Origin: Acidimicrobiia bacterium
GTDB taxonomy: Bacteria; Actinomycetota; Acidimicrobiia; Spongiisociales; JAHEDJ01
Direction: 5' to 3'
Length of the DNA stretch: 43,248 bases
Assembly (NCBI GenBank): GCA_029210695.1
Contig: JARGFH010000031.1
Coordinates: forward strand, 1 to 43,248
The notes below the pieces were generated by a model. It had not been told where the DNA came from. It searched no databases and saw only the letters and a program-made list of their open reading frames with translations. This document shows, piece by piece, positions 6,535-19,242 of the stretch. The translations under genes and the position numbers were made by a program. Numbering within the stretch: the stretch's first letter is position 1; each line of letters starts with the position of its first letter.

Positions 6535-7242
6535 ATGACAATTGCAGAGACACCTGAAGAGACTCCGGTCGAGACCACTGCTCCGGCCGCCGAAGAAACC
6601 GCAGTAGCGGCCGCCGGCGCGGTTGCCGTTGTTGAGGAGAGCCCGGCAGAGTCAGATCCGGTTGACGAGACCGTCCTCGAAGAAGAGGAGCCCTTGAGCC
6701 CGTTCGATTTGCCGGGCGATTGGTATGTTGTCCATTCCTACTCCGGTTACGAGAACAAGGTGAAGGTAAACCTCGAGACTCGCTCCAAGTCGATGCACAT
6801 GGAGGATCGGATCTACGAAGTTGCCATCCCGATGGAAGACGTCGTTGAGATCAAGAACGGCAAGAAGGTCACCGTCCCGCGGAAGATGTTCCCCGGCTAC
6901 ATCCTCGTGCGCATGCACCTCGACGACGACTCCTGGTACGGGGTGCGGAACACTCCAGGGGTCACGGGGTTCGTCGGATCGGCCAACAAGCCGGTTCCGT
7001 TGTCCCGGCGTGAAGTCGAGCGATTTCTCGGAGTCAAAGAAGAGGAAGACAAGAAGGCGCCTCGCTACAAGCCCTCATGGGAGATCGGCGACAGCGTTCG
7101 TGTACAGACGGGGCCATTCGCCGACTTCAACGGAGTCATCGAGGACATCAACCTCGATCAGTCCAAGGTCGTCGTGCTCGTCAACATCTTTGGTCGGGAC
7201 ACTCCGGTCGAGTTGAACTTCGAGGACATCATCAAGAACTAG
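6535..7242 (+). CDS. nusG: Transcription termination/antitermination factor NusG
   Basis: NusG binds the RNA polymerase clamp and links it to Rho or the ribosome. The protein has 235 residues. Residues 1-60 are an alanine/glutamate/threonine-rich acidic extension. The NGN domain follows (WYVVHSYSGYENKVK, then FPGYILVRM), and the C-terminal KOW domain begins near residue 180 (GDSVRVQTGPFADFNGVI). Such N-terminal extensions are common in actinobacteria. secE-nusG-rplK is the standard order. Confidence 0.96.
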   Translation: MTIAETPEETPVETTAPAAEETAVAAAGAVAVVEESPAESDPVDETVLEEEEPLSPFDLPGDWYVVHSYSGYENKVKVNLETRSKSMHMEDRIYEVAIPMEDVVEIKNGKKVTVPRKMFPGYILVRMHLDDDSWYGVRNTPGVTGFVGSANKPVPLSRREVERFLGVKEEEDKKAPRYKPSWEIGDSVRVQTGPFADFNGVIEDINLDQSKVVVLVNIFGRDTPVELNFEDIIKN

Positions 7243-7277
7243 GTACCAAGTACCGAGTACCAGTACTGGGACCAAGT
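7243..7277 (+). repeat. Heptamer repeat array H5 (GTACCAA type)
   Basis: GTACCAA, GTACCGA, GTACCAG, then TACTGGG and ACCAAGT, beginning at the base after the nusG stop. The spacing is 7 bp throughout, although the unit frame shifts by one base in the last two. Confidence 0.65.
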
Positions 7278-7315
7278 CTTCGTAGGCCTGGACCACTCAA
7301 TGCATAGGAACCAAC

Positions 7316-7744
7316 GTGGGTAGAAAAAAACTGAGTACCGTCTTGAAGCTGCAGATCCCGGCCGGGCAGGCCAGCCCCGCCCCTCCGGTGGGTCCTGCGC
7401 TCGGCCAGTACGGTGTCAACATCATGGACTTCGTCAAGGCCTACAATGAGGCTACGGCGTCGCAGATTGGGACAATCGTTCCGGTCGAAATCTCGATCTA
7501 CGAGGATCGGACGTTCACATTCGTCACCAAGACGCCGCCCGCCGCGGTGTTGCTGCGCCAGGCGGCGCGGATCGAGAAGGGCTCGCCCGAGCCGCAAACC
7601 ATCAAGGTCGGAAAAGTGACTCGCGCCCAGGTGCGCGAGATCGCGGAGACGAAGATGGTCGACCTCAACGCCAACGATGTTGATGCAGCCATGAAGATCG
7701 TCGAGGGCACGGCCCGTTCCATGGGTCTTTTGGTCGAAGGCTAG
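7316..7744 (+). CDS. rplK: 50S ribosomal protein L11
   Basis: L11 forms the GTPase-associated centre of the 50S subunit with 23S rRNA. The protein has 142 residues, the normal length, with the proline-rich N-terminal domain ([28 protein letters not shown]) and the C-terminal RNA-binding domain. The start is GTG at 7316, with AGGAACC upstream; it gives the canonical N-terminus. nusG precedes it and rplA follows. Confidence 0.97.
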   Translation: MGRKKLSTVLKLQIPAGQASPAPPVGPALGQYGVNIMDFVKAYNEATASQIGTIVPVEISIYEDRTFTFVTKTPPAAVLLRQAARIEKGSPEPQTIKVGKVTRAQVREIAETKMVDLNANDVDAAMKIVEGTARSMGLLVEG

Positions 7745-7838
7745 GAACCCTCGACCGGGATGAACAGCGGCGCGACTGCGTGCCGGAAGATGGGAGGTTT
7801 CGCACAAGGCGGAGCCGTTCGAACCACAGGAGAGAGAC

Positions 7839-8555
7839 ATGCCCAAGCACGGCAAGCGATATCGGGATCTGGTACAGCGGTATGACAAAGAGACCGCCTA
7901 CTCCCCGGAAGAAGCCATCGAGTTTGTTCGGATGTTCGCAGATGCGAAATTCGACGAGAGCATCGACGTAGCCTTCAAACTCGGAATCGACCCCCGGCAG
8001 GCAGATCAGATCGTTCGTGGAACTGTCAGCCTTCCTCACGGCACGGGCCAGGTGGTGCGCGTGGTCGTGTTCGCGCAGGCGGATAAGGCCCGCGAGGCCG
8101 AAGCCGCCGGTGCCGACCTGGTCGGGGGTAGCGAACTCGCCGAAGAGATCGCAGGAGGACGGGCTCTCGACTTCGACATCGCCATCGCTACTCCGGACAT
8201 GATGGCTGAGGTCGGGAAACTCGGGCGGGTGCTGGGCCCTCGGGGCCTGATGCCGAACCCCAAGGCCGGAACCGTGACGGTGGATGTCGCCAGAGCGGTT
8301 CAGGAGTTCAAATCCGGCCGCATCGAGTACCGCAATGATCGATTTGGCAACGTCCAGGTTCCGATCGGCAAAGCGTCGTTCGAAGCCGAAGCGCTCGTGA
8401 CGAACCTCGGCGCCTTGGCCGCCGAACTTCAGCGAGTTCGTCCCGCCTCCGCCAAGGGCCGCTATTTCCGTCATCTTGCCATCTCGTCGACGATGGGCCC
8501 CGGGATCAAGATCGACCCGGCTCGCCTAGAAGATCTCGTCAAGGCGAGTAAATAG
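7839..8555 (+). CDS. rplA: 50S ribosomal protein L1
   Basis: L1 forms the mobile stalk near the E site and in many bacteria represses the L11 operon. The protein has 238 residues, and the signature [18 protein letters not shown] is near residue 128. An AGGAGAG ribosome binding site precedes the ATG. The 94-bp spacer from rplK is the place where an L1 autoregulatory site is usually found, but I cannot identify one with certainty. The stop codon TAG overlaps the first unit of a heptamer array. Confidence 0.97.
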   Translation: MPKHGKRYRDLVQRYDKETAYSPEEAIEFVRMFADAKFDESIDVAFKLGIDPRQADQIVRGTVSLPHGTGQVVRVVVFAQADKAREAEAAGADLVGGSELAEEIAGGRALDFDIAIATPDMMAEVGKLGRVLGPRGLMPNPKAGTVTVDVARAVQEFKSGRIEYRNDRFGNVQVPIGKASFEAEALVTNLGALAAELQRVRPASAKGRYFRHLAISSTMGPGIKIDPARLEDLVKASK

Positions 8556-8589
8556 TCGCGGGTCGCTAGTCGCGGGTCGCGGGTCAATC
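8555..8589 (+). repeat. Heptamer repeat array H6 (GTCGCGG type, 5 units)
   Basis: GTCGCGG, GTCGCTA, GTCGCGG, GTCGCGG, GTCAATC in exact 7-bp phase. The first unit starts on the last base of the rplA stop codon. Confidence 0.75.
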
Positions 8590-8617
8590 GAAGGGCGGCC
8601 GAACCCGGCCGCCCTTC
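8590..8617 (+). terminator. Strong hairpin after rplA, probable terminator of the L11 unit
   Basis: GAAGGGCGGCCG (8590-8601) pairs perfectly over 12 bp with CGGCCGCCCTTC (8606-8617) around an AACC loop. Only a short pyrimidine stretch (CTGCTCCG) follows, not a T-run. It is flanked by heptamer arrays H6 and H7 in opposite orientation. Confidence 0.65.
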
Positions 8618-8633
8618 CTGCTCCGTGCTGATA

Positions 8634-8682
8634 CTCGCGACTAGTAACTCGCGACTAGGAACTAGCAACTCGCGACTAGGGG
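8634..8682 (+). repeat. Heptamer repeat array H7 (CTCGCGA/CTAGNAA type, 7 units)
   Basis: CTCGCGA, CTAGTAA, CTCGCGA, CTAGGAA, CTAGCAA, CTCGCGA, CTAGGGG in perfect phase. The nine bases CGCGACTAG occur three times and are the reverse complement of CTAGTCGCG in array H6. Confidence 0.8.
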
Positions 8683-8992
8683 CGGAGAGCGAGGGGGTTC
8701 CGCTGAGAGCGCCGATGCTGCTCGGGCGGCGCCGGGGCCGGGGCCGGCGACTGCGGGCTGCAGTCGCCGTGGGTCACCCTCGCTGCGACGCTGTCAGGGT
8801 AGGGGCTGCACGCGTCGCCGGGTATACCCGGGCCGATCTCAGTTGCGGGCGAGGGCGGTCAGGTCAACCCACCCGTCGTTACGAAACCCCCTTCGGGTGT
8901 CTCTCCGTGTTGGCACTATCGCGCATATGCCGCAACTTGGCTAGCGGAAACTCGGTGCGTGACGCGGATCGCGCGGATAGAGAAGTTGCGGC
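8683..8992. other. Long spacer before the L10 leader, no convincing gene
   Basis: I see no supported coding sequence. It holds a 9-bp hairpin (GGCGACTGC at 8746-8754 with GCAGTCGCC at 8760-8768) and a 14-bp palindrome CCGGGTATACCCGG (8818-8831). Open frames crossing it are GC-driven and lack homology signs. Confidence 0.5.
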
Positions 8993-9055
8993 GTCGCGAG
9001 TCGCGGGTCGCGAGTGGCTGGTGCGTGCCCGCGACTCGCGACGAGTAACTCGCGA
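8993..9055 (+). repeat. Heptamer repeat array H8 with orientation switch (9 units)
   Basis: Nine 7-bp units in unbroken phase: GTCGCGA, GTCGCGG, GTCGCGA, GTGGCTG, GTGCGTG, then CCCGCGA, CTCGCGA, CGAGTAA, CTCGCGA. Bases 8993-9007 are the exact reverse complement of 9028-9042, so transcription across it would give a 15-bp hairpin with a 20-base loop. It lies just upstream of the rplJ promoter candidate. Confidence 0.8.
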
Positions 9056-9068
9056 CGATTCTGACAAC

Positions 9069-9097
9069 TTGCTGTTCCCAACAGGAGGGCGTACGCT
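9069..9097 (+). promoter_or_regulatory. Candidate promoter for rplJL-rpoBC
   Basis: TTGCTG (9069-9074), a 17-bp spacer and TACGCT (9092-9097, fitting TANNNT). It is about 150 bp before rplJ, leaving room for the L10 leader. The spacing is ideal and the -35 match is partial. Confidence 0.55.
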
Positions 9098-9104
9098 CCG
9101 TGCC

Positions 9105-9215
9105 AACAACTCCAACCTCGGTTCTGAGACCGCCGGTGCCTTCGGGCTCAAAGGGTTCGCCCGCCTGCGTAGACCGCCTCCCACAGGGGTCCCCGTCTCA
9201 TCATGACCGAGGGAC
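9105..9215 (+). promoter_or_regulatory. Probable L10(L12)4-binding leader of rplJL
   Basis: The untranslated stretch between the promoter candidate and rplJ has the look of a ribosomal protein L10 leader: GAGACCGCCGG near 9126, CCTTCGGG near 9138, GCCCGCCTGCG near 9160, then a GACCGAGGGACCTTTT stretch that may act in attenuation. In many bacteria the L10-L12 complex binds such a leader to repress its own operon. The boundaries are approximate and I could not fold it by covariance model. Confidence 0.5.
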
Positions 9216-9243
9216 CTTTTCTAATGTGAGGAGGAGTACGCGT

Positions 9244-10053
9244 ATGCCGAGACCTGAAAAGGTCCAAGCAGTTGAAGAAATCAAGGAGCGTCTCGAGAAC
9301 TCTGAGGCGACCTTCCTGGCCGAGTACCGGGGACTGTCCGTGTCCGAGCAGCAGCAGCTGCGTCGCGGATTGCGGGCTGCAGATGCCGAGTACAAGGTTG
9401 TGAAGATGTCGCTGGCCCGCCGCGCCGCGACCGAACTCGGACTCGATGAACTCATCGAGTCGATGCACGGGCCGACGGCGCTTGCGTTCGCGAATTCGGA
9501 TGCGGTTCCGGTTGCCAAGGTTTTGAAGGACTTCGCCAAAGAGCACGATCGTCTCGTGCTCAAAGTTGGTCTGATGTCCGGCAAGCTCTTGCCGCCGGAA
9601 CAGGTGAGCAAGCTCGCCGAAATCGAACCGCGCGATGTCTTGCTCGCCAAGATTGCGGGAGCTGCCAAGGCGCCGCTCAGCAAGATGGCAGGCATGCTCG
9701 GGTCGTTTGTGCGGGATTCCGCTTCGTTGTTCTTCCAACTGCTCGAGATAAAAGAATCGAGTGAACCGGCGCCGGCCGCTGAAGTCGAGGCACCCGCCTC
9801 GACAGACCGGGTCGAGGCTGCTGCCGACCCCGCCGAGGTTTCCGCTCCGGCAGACAAGGCCGAAGTCGCCGAAACGACGACCGATGAAGCAGCCGAGGGC
9901 GAGGAGCCCACAGCTGAAGTTGATCAGACCCATTCGGCCGAGGCAGAACTTGCCGAAGCCGGCGAAGGTCCCGAGGAAGAGGCCGAGTCAGACGACGAGT
10001 CCGATTCCGACTCCCAAAATGATGACAAGGCCGACCAGGCCGAGGAGGAGTAA
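9244..10053 (+). CDS. rplJ: 50S ribosomal protein L10 with a long acidic C-terminal extension
   Basis: L10 anchors L7/L12 dimers to the stalk. Residues 1-172 are a normal L10: [15 protein letters not shown] at the start, a globular rRNA-binding domain, then the C-terminal helix for L12 (about 140-172). Residues 173-269 are extra: low-complexity sequence rich in alanine, glutamate, proline and aspartate, with no cysteine or aromatic residues. L10 is usually 165-180 residues. The start at 9244 follows GAGGAGTACGCGT. Other proteins here (RpsC, RplD, NusG) carry similar extensions, so a lineage trait is likely. Confidence 0.95.
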   Translation: MPRPEKVQAVEEIKERLENSEATFLAEYRGLSVSEQQQLRRGLRAADAEYKVVKMSLARRAATELGLDELIESMHGPTALAFANSDAVPVAKVLKDFAKEHDRLVLKVGLMSGKLLPPEQVSKLAEIEPRDVLLAKIAGAAKAPLSKMAGMLGSFVRDSASLFFQLLEIKESSEPAPAAEVEAPASTDRVEAAADPAEVSAPADKAEVAETTTDEAAEGEEPTAEVDQTHSAEAELAEAGEGPEEEAESDDESDSDSQNDDKADQAEEE

Positions 10054-10055
10054 AC

Positions 10056-10439
10056 ATGGCAAAGATGACTACCGACGACCTCTTGGGTGTCTTCGAGGAG
10101 ATGACGGTCCTCGAGCTCAAGGAGTTCCTCGATGCCTTCGAGGAGAAGTTCGATGTGACTGCCGCCGCGCCCATGGCGATGGCCGCCGTCGCTGCCGGAG
10201 GCGCCGATGCTGTTGCCGAAGAGGAGCAAGATGAGTTCAGTGTCTTCCTCGTTGCAGCCGGCGACAAGAAGATCCAGGTGATCAAAGAGGTCCGCGCACT
10301 CACGAGCCTCGGGCTCAAAGAGGCGAAAGAACTCGTCGACAACGCCCCCAATGCGGTGCTCGAGGGTCTGGACAAGGAAACAGCAGAGAAGGCGAAAGAG
10401 AAACTCGAGGGCGCAGGCGCCACCGTGGAGCTCCGGTAG
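10056..10439 (+). CDS. rplL: 50S ribosomal protein L7/L12
   Basis: L7/L12 is the multicopy stalk protein that recruits translation GTPases. The protein has 127 residues: an N-terminal dimerisation helix pair (1-33), an alanine/glycine-rich hinge (about 40-60), and the C-terminal domain from about 61 with [24 protein letters not shown]. Length and order are normal. The start lies 2 bp after the rplJ stop. Confidence 0.97.
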   Translation: MAKMTTDDLLGVFEEMTVLELKEFLDAFEEKFDVTAAAPMAMAAVAAGGADAVAEEEQDEFSVFLVAAGDKKIQVIKEVRALTSLGLKEAKELVDNAPNAVLEGLDKETAEKAKEKLEGAGATVELR

Positions 10440-10445
10440 CGGTGT

Positions 10446-10468
10446 CTCGGGACGCTCTGCGTCCCGAG
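10446..10468 (+). other. Hairpin with three-base loop directly after rplL
   Basis: CTCGGGACGC (10446-10455) pairs perfectly over 10 bp with GCGTCCCGAG (10459-10468) around TCT. A second similar hairpin, GTTCGGGC-TTC-GCCCGGAC, follows near 10477. They may protect the 3' end of rplL mRNA. Confidence 0.55.
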
Positions 10469-10521
10469 CTTTGGAGTTCGGGCTTCGCCCGGACATCCCC
10501 TGCCTTCGCTGCAACGTATTT

Positions 10522-10555
10522 CGAGAGGGGCCGTCCGGAAGGGCGGCCCCTCTCG
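10522..10555 (+). terminator. rplL-rpoB intergenic hairpin, likely attenuator or RNase III-type site
   Basis: A 15-bp stem (10522-10536 with 10541-10555, one G-T pair) is closed by a GGAA tetraloop. It lacks a T-run (TTGCTCC follows). In E. coli the same position holds a partial terminator and an RNase III site that set rpoBC below rplJL; the location suggests an equal role, by inference. Confidence 0.6.
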
Positions 10556-10689
10556 TTGCTCCTCGCGACGACTCCGGGGATCTCGCTATCCAGTACTTGA
10601 ATACCCTTGACCATGCGACCATCAATTCGATACACTTCCCGGGAAGGGGCCGCGGTACAGCACCGCGGATAATTGATTGTTTTTCCGCC

Positions 10690-10718
10690 TTGTAGGCAGG
10701 GCTAGCGCGTGCTATCCT
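10690..10718 (+). promoter_or_regulatory. Candidate rpoBC promoter
   Basis: TTGTAG (10690-10695), a 17-bp spacer and TATCCT (10713-10718), about 54 bp before the rpoB start. It would let rpoBC be transcribed separately from rplJL. Confidence 0.6.
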
Positions 10719-10771
10719 GCTGTTTCGCCGTTTCGAGATATCCATCCCTAGGGTCATAAGGAGGCTCGCCG

Positions 10772-14155
<3,384 letters not shown>

Positions 14156-14183
14156 CCTCCAGCTGTGAGCGAAGGAGCGTGTC

Positions 14184-18134
<3,951 letters not shown>

Positions 18135-18154
18135 TCGGTCGGCTGCTACCGAGT

Positions 18155-18181
18155 GGAAGAAGGGCCTCTGGGCCCTCTTCC
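18155..18181 (+). terminator. Terminator-like hairpin after rpoC
   Basis: GGAAG (18155-18159), a bulged A, and AGGGCC (18161-18166) pair with GGCCCT (18171-18176) and CTTCC (18177-18181) around TCTG. No T-run follows. It separates rpoC from the convergent minus-strand block. Confidence 0.55.
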
Positions 18182-18236
18182 AATTGCCGGCATCGATCGA
18201 TACCCGGCATAGGGACTTGGCAATGTAAGAACGATG

Positions 18237-18803
18237 TCAGTCGAGTGCCTGCTCCAGGCGGCCGAGCAGATCCGGCATGACCTGCAGAAACGGCTCGGTC
18301 CCGACCATCGCCGCGCATCTGGCCCTGATAGAGGTCCAGTTGATACGGTCGCGCGCAGCTACCGCGAGAGCAAATGCTTCGTTCCATGTGACCGCCGTTC
18401 CGTCGGTTGCCTGGAGCAGCCGGTCCATCATCAGGTCGTTGACGGAGATGATGCGTACGAGTAGTCCTCCCAGATCGATGACCTCGGGCGGTTCCTCGCC
18501 CAGGAGCGTGTCGCCGGGGACCTCAATCGCCACAGCTCCCTTCGGCGACTCGAATACCCAATGGCGGCCTCGTTTCTCCAGACCAGCCGACCGGATGCGT
18601 TCTTCATCGCGGGAGGTGACCGGACCGACGACGTCGACGTCCGTGATCCGACCTATACCCGTGTGAGTCAATTGGGCGCCGCCGCCGACGAGGACGAGTG
18701 GGGCGGCGGTGAGGGCATCGATGGCCGCGACGGCAAACAAGATTCGCTCAGCTGAATCGGCGGGCGCCTCCAATGCTTGCTTCAGCAAGTCCGCGGGTGT
18801 CAT
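18237..18803 (-). CDS. Nucleotidyltransferase-fold protein, probable toxin of a toxin-antitoxin pair
   Basis: The protein has 188 residues. Residues about 36-62 read LVLVGGGAQLTHTGIGRITDVDVVGP, the G-G-x-A and R-x-T-D-V-D pattern of small nucleotidyltransferases such as AbiEii/MNT-type proteins; the two aspartates would bind metal. No further domain is seen. Its ATG overlaps the stop of the XRE gene by ATGA (18800-18803), so the regulator is made first. The partner and AT-rich operator suggest a mobile toxin-antitoxin or phage-defence module. The substrate (tRNA, protein or other) cannot be told, and a housekeeping nucleotidyltransferase is possible. Confidence 0.7.
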   Translation of the reverse strand: MTPADLLKQALEAPADSAERILFAVAAIDALTAAPLVLVGGGAQLTHTGIGRITDVDVVGPVTSRDEERIRSAGLEKRGRHWVFESPKGAVAIEVPGDTLLGEEPPEVIDLGGLLVRIISVNDLMMDRLLQATDGTAVTWNEAFALAVAARDRINWTSIRARCAAMVGTEPFLQVMPDLLGRLEQALD

Positions 18804-19141
18804 GTGAGCAGGTTCTCCTCAGTCGACGTGTCTATGCCCCGCCGGCGCTTCCACTCGAGACGTTTGGCCGCTTCGCGGTTCGTGATTCCGCGCGCCCCCA
18901 GACGTTCTGAACCTTGCTGCATGCGAGCCTGTACGGCGTCGAGGCTCGAGTTCGTGCGCAATGACAAGCTCAGCTCGAGGCCCAGGGCACCTGCAACAAC
19001 CTCGATCGTCGAAAGTCTCGCGTCGACCTTCCCCAGCTCGAGACGCGAAAGGTTGGGCTGGGCAATACCGGTCAGGTCGGAGAGTTGGGCGAGCGTGAGT
19101 CCCATCAGCCTTCTGGAAGCACGAAGTTCTGAACTGATCAT
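18800..19141 (-). CDS. XRE-family helix-turn-helix regulator, probable antitoxin
   Basis: The protein has 113 residues. Residues about 5-58 are a lambda-repressor-like HTH: RRLMGLTLAQLSDLTGIAQPNLSRLELG, then a further helix with VAGALGLEL. Residues 75-113 are basic and may bind the partner. It is the first gene of a two-gene minus-strand operon, overlapping the nucleotidyltransferase gene. Its ATG lies inside one arm of an 11-bp inverted repeat, which indicates autoregulation. A -10 box 7 bp before the ATG implies a leaderless mRNA. Confidence 0.85.
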   Translation of the reverse strand: MISSELRASRRLMGLTLAQLSDLTGIAQPNLSRLELGKVDARLSTIEVVAGALGLELSLSLRTNSSLDAVQARMQQGSERLGARGITNREAAKRLEWKRRRGIDTSTEENLLT

Positions 19142-19169
19142 ATAAGATATATTACCATATATGATCAGT
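19133..19169 (-). promoter_or_regulatory. AT-rich palindromic operator and promoter of the XRE/nucleotidyltransferase pair
   Basis: Arms ACTGATCATAT (19133-19143) and ATATGATCAGT (19159-19169) are perfect 11-bp inverted repeats centred at 19151. On the minus strand TAATAT (19154-19149) lies 7 bases before the ATG (19141), fitting a leaderless -10 box. Binding of the XRE dimer here would block the promoter and cover the start codon. The base composition is sharply AT-rich against the GC-rich surroundings. Confidence 0.75.
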
Positions 19170-19212
19170 AGTCGGATGGCAGTGAGCGGGTGCGTTCCAG
19201 GTTTGGAATGCT

Positions 19213-19240
19213 GCTCATGGCCTATTGCCTATTGCCCATG
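19213..19240 (+). repeat. Heptamer repeat array H9 (GCCTATT type, 4 units)
   Basis: GCTCATG, GCCTATT, GCCTATT, GCCCATG in exact 7-bp phase, between the sensor kinase stop and the XRE promoter. The unit sequence is unrelated to the GTACC family, but the period is the same. Confidence 0.65.
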
Positions 19241-19242
19241 TC

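Noticed and set aside
8993-9055. CRISPR array
   Set aside because: The unit is 7 bp with no spacers and no cas genes nearby.
8625-9206. Long plus-strand open frame in the rplA-rplJ spacer
   Set aside because: It crosses heptamer arrays and hairpins, has no ribosome binding site and reads as arginine-rich noise.
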